A DNA stretch of 64,000 bases. Origin: Sphagnum compactum (Eukaryota; Bryophyta; Sphagnopsida; Sphagnales). Below the pieces are notes generated by a model. It searched no databases, had not been told where the DNA came from, and saw only the letters and a program-made list of their open reading frames with translations. A program made the position numbers and the translations under genes. The stretch lies in assembly GCA_965153455.1 (NCBI GenBank), contig OZ234498.1, positions 5,146,001 to 5,210,000 on the forward strand, read 5' to 3'. Shown here piece after piece: positions 47,990 through 62,200 of the stretch (its first letter is position 1; each line of letters starts with the position of its first letter).

Positions 47990-49960
47990 CACTAATTAAC
48001 TGACTAATTCACCAACTTCCCATCTACCTATAAACTATTTACTTACTATTTACCTATTACCTACCTATTTATCTACTTATTACCTATCTATTTATTAATA
48101 ACAATAGGTCACATTAGCATCAAATATTAATTAAAAGTTATAATTAATTAATTAATTCACATAAAAAATTCATTAATAAGTACCTAATTGATTAATAAAC
48201 TAGTTAGTTCATTAACATCTAATAAATTAATATAATAGTTTATTCATTTATTTAATATGTAATATTAATCCATTCATAACTAATTTTAGTTTATTAAGTA
48301 GTATTTAATTTTAAAGATTAAATAATTAATTAATAATTATAAATTATTTATTATGTAACATCAATCAATTCATAATTAGTTCTAATTTACTAAGTAATAT
48401 ATAATTTTAATTATTAAATCAATAATCAATATTAATTTATTTAATATGTAATATCAATAAATTAATAAATTATTTAATATTATTTAATATTAATGACTAA
48501 ATCATTATGAATAATTAATAATTAAAAGTAATTGAATATTAAAATCTATCTTGTTATGGATTAATATTAAATGAATATTAGTTAATATGAACAATTAAAA
48601 ACTTAAGTAAATTTTAATTGTGAACTATGTCATAAAATATTTAATTAATGATTATTTAATTAGTGATTAAATGTTTAATTAAATAAATTAAAATTAATTT
48701 GATATTAAATTTCAATTAGTTATTAATTAATGTTAATATTCTTAAATTTGACTAATTTTTTAATAATAAATATTAATTAATAATTATCAACTATTAATAA
48801 CTAGTTATTATTAACTAAATATAATTGTAAAAAAATTCACATAGGAGGATGAAGAAGATAATAGTTGCACATTAATCATAGTATAGTTGCATATCCCCAC
48901 ATTTTTTCTAATGGTTGGACAAAACAGAATTAATTTTTTTGTTCAATCCAACTACAAATGTTTTGGCAATGTGCGCAACACACTACAAGAAAATGCAACT
49001 TTTGAAATTAGAAAAATTGACCAGAAAGTATCCCAAATGTCACCATGTTCAAATTGAACAAAGTGTTATTTTAGATAAATTGATTTGGACTAAGCCATTT
49101 TGACTAAGTCTTTTTTGGTGGTTTGTTTTTACTAGATTACAATATTTTGACAATGACTATATACATGTTTTCAAACATTTTAGTAATAATATTTCTAATA
49201 TATCAATTTATTTAACTACCTACATGGTTTAATAATTAATGTAAAAATTATTAATAATGAAATTGTTTACCTACCTATTTACCTACCTTAACCCACCTTG
49301 CCTAAGTGATTTAGGCTGCCTATCTAAGCCATCTAAGACCAGGGTATAACCTAGGTAGTCAAGCTTGCAAATGTGAAGACTTGGACTCCTCACTTTCATT
49401 TTGAAAAATCAAGTCCTTGCTGTTATATTACAACTTCAAAACATGAAATATTTTGTCAATATATTGTAATGAACTTCATTGATTTTTTTAATCTTGACGT
49501 ACATATTGTAATATTAATCAATGAACTTCAAATTTTTTATATTATTTACTTAAATAGTAGGTTATGCCATGTACCTAGATAACATGTAGGTACCTACACC
49601 TGGTTGGTTACCTACATGCTAATAGTTTTATTTTAAAATATTATTAATTATTAATAATGATACATTATTAATTATAAAATATTTAATATTAATGATTGAA
49701 TATCTATTATTTGATCTTTTCATTGATTATTTATTTAATTTTTTTTACATAATTTATTAATTACTAGTTATTTACTATTGCATATTTATTAACTAAAATA
49801 AATTAATCAATAATAATTATTAATCAATTAATAAGTTGAAGGATTAATCAATTATTGGTTATTAATTAAATTTTGATTCATGACTAATTAACTAATTAAT
49901 TGATTAAAATAATATTTTAAATTATTGAATATGAATAAGTAATTATTAAATATCAATTAA
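47990..49960. other. Extremely AT-rich low-complexity block
   Basis: The block consists mostly of ttaattaa, attaata and taattaat words. It is interrupted at about 48840-49620 by ordinary sequence with a few acctacctattt runs. No gene is supported. It may be an expanded low-complexity tract. Confidence 0.7.
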
Positions 49961-51839
49961 CTAATGTTTAAGACAAGGTACCAACATGCGGTTAAAAATA
50001 ACATATAGGTAGCTTATTAAATTTTATAAGTACTTATTAAATGTAATATGTTTGCCCTAACCTAGCTATGAACTTAAGCTAATTATATACCCTAGGCAAA
50101 ACAAGTTTTTAGGTTAAGTAACCAAATTAGTATGGTCCATTTGATTAAATGTCAAGTCAAAATGGTCTTGATTAGCCTTTACGCCATGTACATTTGTTTA
50201 CAACATATTTTATTTATTTGAATTTTGCACTTTTGGCCTTGTTGAACATCATGTAAAAATGAAAGGTTCCCCTAGAAATGGAAATACATTCCAAATGAAG
50301 GATGTAATTTTTTTTTGAGTGAGATAAAATATGAAGATGAAGTAATAAAAGAAACTAAAGAAAACCCAACTTTGCAAACTAAAGAAAATAGAGTTCCAAA
50401 AAATGATGAAAAACAAATTAAGCAAATTTTGGAATTATTACATTCCCAAAGGAAAAAACGGAATCCTTGTAATAGGAATGCCTTATGTTGGTCATTTTTT
50501 TGTGTGAAATGACAATGCAAATGTGATATTTGATGCAACCTGAATCATGCATTGTATGTTGTGTTATTCCAATCATGTGTTTTCCTTTAACCCAAAAATG
50601 AAATTAAGGGAAGGTCCAACATCTTGTTATAAAACAAGTGGAATAACATGTTGATGCAAATCATTCAACTTTTTCGAGAAATTCAAATAGGAAATCAATT
50701 TTGTAATGAAAGGAAGTATAGAAAAACAAGCTATTAAAAAAAGGGAAAATAATATATTAGGTTCATCCATTTTTATTTTTTTTGTTTCCAAAAAGCCTTT
50801 CAAAAAAAATCATGTGGAGCAATGATTTTTTTTGGAGAATCTTGCACTTTTGGTTGCCATTTGCCCTTGTAGTTTGTGAAGATTGTATGAAAACGTTTGA
50901 TATTGCACTTGTGTCCTTGACTTCATTTCCTTTCACACAAGTTTTTTCCACATGATATTATGCCTAGCATAATGGAAAAAACCAAGCAAACATATGTTTT
51001 ACCTATCATTAAATAATGTCATTCTACCATTGCAAGTTTTGATCTATGGATATTTAAGGGTGTTCATGATGTGTTTTTCCCAGTTATAATTTTTTTAAGA
51101 TCTAATTAGAAGCCAAACCATGTAACTTTTGGATTATTTGAGGCTTTTAAGATTATAGGACATGCATTAGTAATGAAAATTTAACTAATCTTTTGAATGA
51201 ATATGGCTTGAGAAATAACATTATAATATATGTTAAGATGAGGGTTTAAGAACACGATGACAAGTGTTTTTTAAGTTTGCATTGAAATGTGAAACTTTAG
51301 GCTTGGAGGAAAACTTTCAAGGAACATGTTTTGAGCATGTTCCTTTCAAAGCCTGCCAATATGCACCAATAGTGATTAAAAAGTTTATAGGGGTTTCAAA
51401 TATGTTTCCATAAAATTTGCCCAAGCAAATTTACCTAAATGCATCACTTGAGCAAACAAATTTAGTATCTAGGTTGACAAGAATGGAATAAGGCTTGCAT
51501 TGAAGTTAGTTTGAGGCCAAGAAAATTGAGCACTCCAATAAAAATTAAGTTAGCTTTGTTTTCGGACATTGTGTTTTTTGTTCATGGAATTTGTAAATTA
51601 TTTTGTTGATACTTGATATCGTCACATAGGTTTACAAGTAAGATCATATTGTTTTAAAAAACATTTCAATTTAAGGTATCAATTGTTTTATGTTATAATT
51701 GTCAAACATTTCTGAGGATTATTGGTCATCTGCCTTCACCTCTAACTTGGGATGTCTTTTAAATCATCATTGATATTTTTTCTTTGGTTGTGATTTTTTA
51801 TGTGCTTAACTAATCCCATGTACATTGGTTACTTTTTGA

Positions 51840-52640
51840 TGCCTTGCATGCAACAATTACCATGGCCTTGAAACTAAAAGAAGAATATGGAATGGCACCT
51901 TCTATGGATAATTTGATGGAAGATTATATGGTTGTGGCTTTAAGTATATATGTTTGCTTCCAACATTAAAAAGCAAACATGTGATGTTTTAGATGGTTTG
52001 CTTTCATTTTTCACAAAGTATGAAAAGAAGAAATCTCATAACATGTTAAATCTAATGTTAAACCCAAGATTTGAAAGTCTTAAGTTGGTTTCTTTTTGTT
52101 ATTGGTCAAAAACAAATTGTTTCTACAGTGAAAGATTTTGATAGACAATCTTTGTTTCTAGAATGTTGTTGAAATGCCACCACATACTTCACCTTGTGGG
52201 GACTTTGAAACTATGACAAATTATATGAATGATGAAAATTCTTGTTTTGACAATTTAAAATGATTGTTAAGACGAGTGAGCCAACCAAGGAATTCGTGAA
52301 TAGGGAATTATAAATGTTTCAAAGGTACCAAGTTGATGCAATGGTGGGGAAACGATGAATCCTTGTTTCCAATTATTGTTTTCCTTGCTTGTCAAATCTT
52401 GGGGCTTGTGGGATCCCAAATTGAAAAAGAAAGGATTTTTTCCTTGGTAGGGATATTGACAAATTTGAAAAAATGTAGGATATAGACATATGATTTATAT
52501 AAGTTATATTTATTAGCAATAATTGGCCAAATGATCTTAAGGTGGGGGTTTTTTTTTTTTCCTTTTAACTTGATAAAATTGATTAAAGCTAAATGTTTTT
52601 TAGAAGAAAAATATGAGGGTGAATTTGAATGAGATGAACT
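51840..52640 (+). pseudogene. Second hAT transposase relic, C-terminal part
   Basis: Translated pieces in order include DGLLSFFTKYEKKKSHNMLN, LMLNPRFESLKLVSF, then LMQWWG..ESLFPIIVFLACQILG and GSQIEKERIFSLVGILTNLKK. The last two are the C-terminal dimerisation block of hAT transposases (usually ending SLAGILTNLRRCRL-like). Frameshifts and stops separate the pieces. The sequence differs from the 31-34 kb relic, so it is a different hAT lineage. Fragments at 50.3-50.5 kb may belong to the same element, but I cannot show it. Confidence 0.7.
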
Positions 52641-52649
52641 TGTGGACAT

Positions 52650-53375
52650 ATAATTTGTAATTTATAATTTCATCGTTTTATTTAAGTTTTGTACTAAAAT
52701 TTTTGAATGTTATTATTTGGGCTATGAAAACAAACTTGAATATCCAAGAAATATTATTTTCTATGATATGTAGAATTGTGAAATTTGGATTATAAAACTT
52801 TGAAAGAAAATTGATATCCTTTATAGATATTATGATTGAAAACAAATAATATTCTACCCAATTTTTTAATTCAATTAAAAAATTGGAATTGATGATTATT
52901 TTAAAATTTTGCTATCCACCCACACTAGAAAAAAATGTCAATTTGGGCTAATATAACAGTTGCCCAATATTTTTTCTCCCTGGAGAACAGAAAATTGGAA
53001 GGGGAGACGGGGCGGGAATAGCTGCATGATGCAGAGAAGCTCCTCACAATTGGACAGGCAGTAAACAATAAACATTACCTCTCTACTGTACCCAATAGTT
53101 TTCATCATGTTTTCTTTCATTGCATGTATATAGAGTGAGAAAACTGCATACATGCATGAGCTGCACTATTCCCTTGATGGCTGGTAGGACGTCTGTCAAG
53201 ACAACCAGTGAATGTGAACTCTAAATGCACAGAGACCAGCACAATTGCAGAAATTAATAAATTTCCACTGCATCAAAGTTTCTCACCTTAAATGCCAACT
53301 TTTAAAATTCAAGCTAAGTAGCCGAAAGATCTAGAGATAGAGTACATACACAAGATTAGCACACCATGGATCCAA
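52650..53375. other. 3' flank of the SIEL/INTS4 gene
   Basis: Sequence composition changes from AT-rich relic DNA to ordinary gene flank near 52.95 kb. No coding sequence is seen. It probably includes the 3' UTR of the leftward-reading gene that stops at 53376. Confidence 0.4.
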
Positions 53376-56300
53376 TCATCGTCTTTGTTGAGACGTCTTT
53401 GCTCCTTTCTCTTTATTCAACACAAGATGTACTGCACCTTCAATACAAAGAGGGACCAAGGGTCCCCTCGGACCTCTGATGTGAGACCACTTCTCACTCT
53501 CTTGTTTATCAGCTTCCAACACAACACATATTTTTAAAGCACATGAGACCACTGATGGCATCTCATCAACCTGTAACACTGCTGTCCAAGACAAATCCTT
53601 GCCTGATGAGGTGGCCTCAAGAAGATCAAGATACCTGAAGCTAGGCAGTAAATTTTCCACTTTGTATTGCACCCAGAAGTGTGCACTCTCAGGTGCATTA
53701 TGCACCACAATAACAACAGGAATTCCAAGGAGTAGCCCTGGAATAAACCCAATTGGCTGCTCAAAGTCACTGCCAGGTGCCATCATTTGTGCCCAAGTCT
53801 CCCTTAGGTTACTATTCACAACTGCACTTGTGGGCCAGTAAGAAGCCCCAAGCTGGTGAGCAGTTTTCTGAACACCTGCAGAGCATGACTTCACATCTCC
53901 TTGCAAGAACTCACCTTGCACAGTTCTGAGGAATGGTGATAGAGACAAGTTATGATGCTCCATGAGCTCTTGAGCTTTGAACAGTATGGAACTCAAGTGA
54001 GTAATGCACAAAGAGATATCTGCATCAATAGGTGTTGCATTTACTGGCAAAGATGAGATCCTCAGCAGACAGACAAGGACACGAAACTCCAAAAGCTGCA
54101 TATGCTGTTCCAGATTTAAACCCAAGAAGCAGCTGTCCATCCGTCTCACAATATGCTCAAGTTTGTGAGTAAGGTCCTCAACTGACTCAGATTTCAACCT
54201 TGGTGTTTGAATTCTAAAAGGGGAGGGACAAGCTTGAAGCTTAGCTATCAAAGTCAGGCACTGGATGTACAATGCACTGAACCTCATTATAGCACTGTGG
54301 ATCTTGGATCGTATTTGCAGCCTCTTTAGATCCCTCCTGCAACCACTGCAGGTTTCAGTCAGCCAGGCATTCTAAAATTTCACCATGATCAATAGTGCCC
54401 CACTCAAGGCTCAATCCAAAATGAGGTCTGTTGAGATTTGCTGCACAAAATTGTGCTGTTCCTGAACCCATGCCAAGATGCCTTAGACTGGAAGAATTGG
54501 AAGAACTTATATGAGTACCTGAGCACAAGGAGAGCTTTCTTAATAGCCTTCCTTTCCAGAATTTTGTGCACAGAATGGGCAGCTTGAATGATGCTTGTGA
54601 TACAATCAAGAACCTCCCTCTCACCTTCTTGATACAACCACCTATGCTCCTCTTTCCTTGGATGGTAGCTTTGTGGTGGAATAATACTCTCCCTGAAGAC
54701 CGGAGAAATACTAACACTACTTTCAGGTAAGCAATCATCTGGTAATAAATTGTTAGAAGCAGGAAGTTCTGTTCTCATATTTCCCTCCTGCTCACTCCCT
54801 ATTGATTGGGAGAATAATGTGTCATCACCAGTTACTCCAGTATTCATCTCTCCTGTATTCTTCCTATGTAACCACCGAAACTGGACAGTTTTTGACCCTG
54901 TAGGCCAGATATGCAGTACGGGTAGACTGCTGGGAAGCTTGTGCTGGATGAGTCTGGCATATGACAACAGCTTAGGTGGCATGAGAGAAAGAACAGTTGG
55001 ATTTGATGTTGCAGCTGCAAGGAAAAGAACCAAAATGGCAGGGCATCGTGGTTCATCAAATCCAGTGTCTCCATTCAAAAAAATTTGCATCTGCATGAAC
55101 AATCAACCCAGTAAAAATACTGAAATATATGACTGACCCAAATGTCGGGCTAAAAACAGCATGGGACATGATTCAATCATGTACCTCTTGAAGAAGTTCA
55201 TCAGTCATGCATTCTGCATACGTAGGGTGAACTTGTCCCAAGCAACCCAGAGCCCATGTTACACTCTCCTCATCCTGCATCAAAGAGGCCAGGCAATTTC
55301 AAAATGATGAAAAAACAAGGTCAATTTCTGGCAGAAATTCTCAACAGCCATAATATGCAGTCATTGGCAATAATTCCACCAACCTTGTGATAATGCTCTA
55401 AGCTAGAGAGAAGAGCTCGGACAATGGCATGAAAAGTTGCAAAGCTTGGAAGGTGAACAGAAGCTAGAAGCCTGTGCCCAGCTTGTCGCATCTCTGTGTT
55501 TGTATCCTCTAGCACACTCAAAAACTGCAGTTTTACAGAAATGTGCATCAGTATCTGAGTAGCTACTAGCACCATCAGCTTCTTATCATACATGTTTGTC
55601 TTGCCAAAGGTTCCACAGTGAGCCGATACACACACATCAGATGGAACATGGGAGCATGTCTGTCAATGACAGATTCTTCAAATTGCTACACGATGAATTT
55701 GAGGCCAACAGTAGTTTACCATATATAGATGATTGTCAAGCACGGAGAGGTGACCAGTTCCAGCCAGCCTGGAAAGTGCATGCATAGCTTGCATGCGTAC
55801 AGATGTGGCCTCATCATTGAGCATATCAAGCAAAAGGTCTGCTGCACCGGGAACCATCTTTTCACAGCCACATGCAAGCTTTGCCAGTGCCTCCATAGCC
55901 ACAGTCCTCACCTGAAGAAAGTGAAGTCATGCAAGCTTACAATTGTGTTCATCAATAAGATCCATATGTTCACTCTTGGACAATGCTTAAGAAACTCTTC
56001 ACCTGGTATAGACAAGTGAAGTTTGAAGCCAACCTCAGAAAATTCATCTTCAAGACCGTGCACAAAGGCTCCTGCAGCACTTGCATGGAGAAGATTGGCT
56101 CCTTCCTCAAACTTCACCAGGTCAGTATCACTCTCTGAGGCAATACCAGATGCGTTTGACAAGTTACCATTCTCCTTTGAAACTGTGCCACATACTTTCT
56201 TGGTCAAAGTCTGAAGCAACACTCTCTCTTCAATGCTCTTCATTCCCCCTAGTGCATGGAAAGCCTCTAGTCTTACTTTCATATTCATGTCTGTGGCCTT

Positions 56301-58082
56301 GGTGCAAACCTGCAACACTTACACAGCATGAGAACATTGCAGTAGACAACACACTGAAACAATACAGATAACAGGAGGATGACAGGTTGTATCATGGACA
56401 ACAGGCAAAATTTTACCTGCAAGAATGCTTCATTGGTTTGATTAGAGGACATCTCATCTTCAAAATTCTGTCTTGTCATCATCCATGTGCTGACCTGCAA
56501 AAAGCAATGACACCATGGCTCAAAGATCAAGCAGAATACAGTGCAAACAGGATCAAGCCAATAGCATTTTGGTCAGGACTCCATACTCTCTTGACAGTGG
56601 ATTGTGGGCTGAATCCATTTCTGGGTCATGCTAGATGTTGCCCATAATAACCAATCCAGTGATGAAAGGGTCACTGGGTTGACTGTTTCATACAAAGTTG
56701 TTTGGAACCTAGGGATCCAAATCCACAGGGAAAGAATTGGGGAACCATATTGGCCTATTACAGAAGTTGGAATGTGTCCACCTTTGAAAAGGAGGCAATA
56801 GCCTGGCAAAAAAGTAATGAAGAAACACTGAGTCACTCTTGGTTGACAAACTTTGATTCATTCTCCTACTACGATGCAAAGGATTCACAGGGGAAAGGAA
56901 CTAACAAGTTGGATTGCAGCAATACGAACTGGTTCAAAGCAATCCTGAAAGAGGCCAATTGCTTGCTTGTAGCATTCATTGTTCAGCTCATAGCCTTTGC
57001 TGTGCAGTCTCACAAGTGCTTTCAAAGCAGCCTCTCGAACACTTGGATAAGAGTCTCCTGTATATTCCAACAATACATATTGCAAGTATTCACCTGCAAC
57101 TTGGCCTGGATCCTTCAGACCCAGCATTTCTCCAGCAGGAGTTTCAATCACACCTTGTTGGTCACCACTCTCTGGCTCATCCTCAGCTCTTGTGTCTGTC
57201 ATTTTTTTAACAGTCTGAGGTACTAATAGATGAGTTGCAATGCCATTGCCGATGCGCCGCTTTTTGCTGTCTGTACAAACGGCAGGACTGATACTTGAAG
57301 GGACTGTGTCCTTCTCCTGTATGCTCACCACTAGCAACTGCATTGTCAATACACGCAACTTTGGACTGCTGCTTCCCAGCTGCTCCCTTACTGCAGGTCC
57401 AAGGATGTCCCAGCTCACTATGCCTCTGGTTTTCTCCCCAATTGAGAGCAGAGATTGCAGTATCTGGGCGCGGACTCCTGCTTTCAGAAAACGTTTTTTC
57501 CCAAGATATTGCTGGAGGGTCCAAGCAACTGACGTGGCTAGTTGCGAGGAATAATTCCCACCTCCACGTTGCTCCCCATACTTGTTCTCAAGCAAAACCA
57601 CTGCAGCAATGTCACCCTTCTTGTTGAATTTAGCCTTCCCACAAAGAAACTGCAAACCCCTTTATCCATTGCTCCTAGGGTTCAGCATCACCGAGGAACT
57701 GGCCAAGCACAGAATTGGACTTCATACCTGGAGATACAGAACTGGTGCACTCGTACTTTGAGCATCCGATGACCGCCAGAGAGGCTAAAAGCTTGACCAT
57801 CTTTTGAGCAATAGATGAATCATCCTCCTCCCTCCACAGGTGCCATTCAAGGATGTCCTTGATGGCATTCCGTGTATCCATTCTCGTCATCGGCCCTAGG
57901 TACGCATCGATAGCACATAATGCACGCAGCCGAAAATCAGTTCCCCGTTGCTCCAGCAAACATATCTGCTTCTGCAAAAATAGATTTAAAGCCTCTTCTT
58001 CATTGTCACAGGCGAGCTCTTGTTGGTGCTCGCACAACACCATCTCCTTGTCACCACCTTCCGTTTCTCGATCCACCGCCAT
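53376..58082 (-). CDS. SIEL: SIEL-like ARM-repeat protein (Integrator subunit 4 homologue)
   Basis: Read leftward, exons are 58082 to about 57728, 57649-56906, 56494-56417, 56309-56034, 55911-55720, 55524-55384, 55274-55185, 55090-54519 and 54336-53376. From the second exon on, every junction is GT-AG and phase-consistent. The product is about 1,135 residues. HEAT/ARM-like helices are clear: YPSVREAALKALVRLHSKG, FEPVRIAAIQLV, MKVRLEAFHALGGM, VRTVAMEALAKLACG, TSVRMQAMHALSRLAG. Blocks DEESVTWALGCLGQVHP and PRCPAILVLFLAAA follow, and the C-terminus has a beta-rich part (LGIPVVIVVHNAPES). The layout matches Arabidopsis SIEL and animal INTS4. SIEL is known as a SHORT-ROOT-interacting protein at endosomes; INTS4 is a scaffold of the Integrator RNA-cleavage module. 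The exon 1 donor is uncertain: the consensus site at 57728 leaves phase 1, but exon 2 opens in phase 0. Confidence 0.85.
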
Positions 58083-58246
58083 CTAGTTTTTTTTTGTTTC
58101 TTCGTCCTTCAGGAAATGTGAAGACTCTTACCTCCTTTCTGGAAATTCTCACACTCTCATAAGTGTCTAAAACACTCGATACAAATCATTTCATGAGCAT
58201 CAAAGAACTCCCTCTCCATCTCCAGGAGATACTGCAAGCGCCCCCA

Positions 58247-58278
<32 letters not shown>

Positions 58279-59293
58279 TACCTGAGAAACCCTAAATTTC
58301 CATCCAGCGTTTATGAGAAACAGGAACAGACCAGTGTTTTCCGGTTATCTCTTTTTAAATAACCGCCATGTAGGTTCTTTGAATTTTTGTGAGGACCGCA
58401 CAGGCTCTCTCAAATGCCATTCTTGAGGAATTCCGGGTGGGTTATCAAAACCTTTGGGGGATAACCGTCGGTCATGCACAAGGTTAGGTAATCAAATAAC
58501 CAGTTGAGAACCTGCAAGTTACACACCGGTTATAGAGTCTTCAAGAAATTTGTATTAAAAGATTGAGAACATGCGTAGGTGTCGGTGGGTTATCAATAAC
58601 TATCTTGATAACCGAGTCAAAACACAATAACCGACCAGCACTGGAACACCCACCTGGTCATCAGGGCGGTTCTTATCATTCATGCCCGTGGTTCTCAGCA
58701 AATCAAAAGACCCGGTCCTGATATTAACCCCAATTCTCAAAATTTTGGGGAAAAAATAAATAACCGGCCATCAAAACCGTCAGTTCATTGCCAACTCTTT
58801 CATGAAAACCGACGGTTCCTTAGGGTTTTGGCTATTAGATCCGGTTCAAGGATTAGGGTTTGGGGGATTCTTCGACACAAGTGCTCCATGCGAGTGTCGT
58901 GAGCGAAAGACAGAACGTGGATCGCACGCTTCTGTCTCAGATTGGTGTCTCGGATTTAGCGCTTATATACCCATCTCGGCCTAGCGGTGATTGTTGGTTT
59001 CAAGATTGGGTTTCGGGTTTTTCTTGTGTTGTTTGGGCGGTGTGTAAGGACCCATCATTCTTGTATGATGAGATCAGGCAAGTGTTTTCAACAACGCCGT
59101 CTGTCTGAAGAAGCTTCTCTATACCTGCGGTGCATAGATTGTGATGCAGCAGCCTAAGAGACTCTGTGGATGACGCTGGGTGTTTTTTTTCTCTGCGTAT
59201 GCTGCTGGAAGGTGAGACATTTTCAAGTTTGATGTCTCATAGGAAGAGAAGGAACAAGCAAGTGAACAGAGGAACGAGGAGAGGGGTAGTGGA
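58083..59293. promoter_or_regulatory. Divergent promoter between SIEL and RPA1
   Basis: The 1.2-kb spacer separates two start codons that face away from each other. Seven exact copies of ATAACCG (or its complement CGGTTAT) occur at 58342, 58359, 58461, 58527, 58608, 58627 and 58760, plus near matches such as gggttatc and ataacca. AACCG/CGGTTA is the type of core bound by plant MYB proteins. No other obvious regulatory motif stands out. Confidence 0.55.
58246..58277. repeat. CA dinucleotide microsatellite
   Basis: About 16 CA units lie in the SIEL/RPA1 spacer, close to the SIEL start, probably in or near its 5' UTR. Confidence 0.95.
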
Positions 59294-62200
59294 ATGGCGG
59301 GGATGTTGACAGAAAATGCTATTGTGGCATTGCATAATGGAGATGTGGATCTACGACCAGTTCTTCAGGTCAGTGTATGGTTTTGTGTAATATGCATATG
59401 TCAAATTTTCTATTGCTGCTGCTTTTGCTTATGAATTCCAGCGAAATCTTACAGATTTGTTGCTTGACTGAAGCTCTTCTCTGCTGCTTAGGCATCCTCC
59501 AAACATGCCCATGTTTTTTAGTAGGAGCATATTAAAATCAGAACTTGCTGTGTGATTATAAGTCAATTGACTGGTCAGATCTGCTCCACTTGTAAAACTA
59601 ATCAAAGCCTCCACTTCATGCAGTGATTTCCTGCGTCGGAGAGTTTGAACAAACCAAAGATTCAAATTTGGAAAAATGGGAACTAATAACACATGACTGC
59701 AAGAAGTGTGTGTTAACTAGGGATGTTTTCAATTGATGATGCAGGTGATGGACATCCGGCAGATAGGAAATGCACAGAGTACACAGGAGCGTTATCGCCT
59801 GCTTCTTTCAGATGGCATCCATTTGCAGCAAGCCATGTTGGCTACACAGCTAAATGAGAAAGTCAAGAATAATCTGGCAGTCAAAGGCTCTGTGGTGCAA
59901 CTTCTTGAATACATCTGCAATACTGTGCAAGACCGAAAGTAGGTCTTGCCCATTGACTTGTGTATAAATGTGGCTTGTGTTTGCACCTCACTTTGTTGTT
60001 CACATGTTTTACTAATTCCTCAGGCTGTGAAAGTGTTGTTTCTGGTTTCTTTATTTGGATTATGTGTTGCTTTGCAGGATCATCATCATTTTGAACATGG
60101 AGATTGTAGCATCTAAAGAGGAGATTGTAGGAAATCCAAAGCTTTTGGGAGCCGGTCCAGAGCAACAAGCAGCAGGACCAGGTTCAAACCCCCAACAGCA
60201 GCAGCAGCAGAAGTCCCTTGGAGCCACTGCAGTTTCAGGTCAGGGCTTGCCTCAACAGGCAGCCCCACACACCAATGCAGGATATAGATCAGAGGGTGGA
60301 GGTATAGGTCAATCCAATAATGGAAGTTACTCTGATGGACATGGACGAGGGAGTGCTGTGCCTCAGGCTACAGGAACAGCAAATCCCTACTCTGTGGCAA
60401 TTTCTGGAGTAAAGACTGACTCTGGTGGCTTCCAGAGGCCAGCTATGGGTGGAGTAGGTGGGGTTAATAGTCAGCAAGTTCAGCAACAGAACACATACGG
60501 AAGACCCAGTGTTGCTCCTCCCTACCAACCTGCCCCTGTTTATTCAAATAGAGGACCCATTGCCAAGAATGAATCACCTGCCAGAATTGTGCCAATTGCC
60601 GCCTTGAATCCATACCAGGGTCGGTGGACTATCAAAGCAAGAGTGACTGCCAAGAGTGATGTCCGCCGTTTCCACAATGCCAAGGGAGATGGCAAGGTTT
60701 TCTCCTTTGACCTTTTGGATGCAGATAATGGAGAGATTCGAGCTACTTGCTTCAACAATGTTGTGGATCAGTTCTATGACAAAATTGATGTGGGCATGGT
60801 GTATTTCATTACAAAGGGTTCTCTAAAGGCAGCACAGAAGAATTTTAATCATTTAAAAAATGATTGGGAAATATTTCTGGAGTCATCATCAACAGTGGAG
60901 CCTTGCTTCGAGGGAGATGGATCAATCCCTCAGCAGCAGTTTCACTTCAGGCCTATTGGTGACGTTGAAAATATGGAAAATAATGCAATGGTGGATGTCA
61001 TTGGAATTGTTGTGTCAATCAATCTCTCAAGTACCATTATGCGCAAGAATGGCATTGAGACACACAAGAGAACTTTGCAGATAAAGGATAGATCTGGCCA
61101 CAGTGTGGAAATCACAATGTGGGGCAGTTTTTGTCATAAAGAGGGGCAGCAGATACAAGATCTCTGTGACTCTGGCCAGAACCCTGTACTGGCTGTGAAG
61201 GCAGGCAGGGTCAGTGATTTCAGTGGCAAGTCAGTTGGAACAATATCTTCGACACAGCTACTTATAGATCCTGATATACCAGCAGCACATCAGCTTCGGG
61301 ATTGGTTTGATCAGGAGGGAAGGCATTCAGTTTCCCAGTCAATTTCCAGGGAAGGTGGTACTGGCATGCGAACTGAGCTCCGCAAAACTGTCTCTGCAAT
61401 CAAAGATGAAGGACTAGGCAGAGGTGATAAGCCTGACTGGATAACTGTAAGAGCTACAGTCTTCTATATCAAGCCCGACAATTTCTGCTACACTGCCTGC
61501 CCACTTGACAATGGTGGTAAGCAATGCAACAAGAAAGTGACCAACAATGGTGATGGTACATGGCGGTGTGACAGATGTGATCGCACTGTACCGGAATGTG
61601 ACTACAGGTCAGTCTTTCAGTTTCTAATTATTCAAGAGACATTGTCTTGTTGATAACCCTGGTGGTCTATTGTATGAGGGGGAGCCTTTGTTTAACTAGA
61701 ATTGGTAAAACACCACTGTAGGGGCAGGGTATGTGGAATTGCATGTTCTTCCCATAATATGACAGTGGAGCATGTCACTGAGAGTTTGTCAAATCCTGCA
61801 GTGCCTCTTTGGGTTGCTATTCAGAACTTGATCAATTGGCTGCAGGTATTTGCTTAACATCCAAGTGCAAGATCATACGGGTCCAACATGGGTTACAGCC
61901 TTTCAGGAGGTTGGCGAGGAGATTATGCAACACCCAGCAAAAGAGCTTTTCTTATGGAGCCAAACTGATAACCAAAAATTTATTGAAGCAATACAAAAGC
62001 TGACATTCACGGAGCACCTCTTTAAGCTGAAAGTGAAAGAAGAGATGTACAATGATGAGCAGCGGTTGAAATCGACAGTGGTTAGAGTAGATCGTATTGA
62101 CTGGGTTGCAGAGAGTAAGCTCATGATAGATTTGATTACAAAGCTTAACCGAGGAGAAGCTATTGATGTCCCAATTGGTAGTGGAATCAATGGTAGTAGT

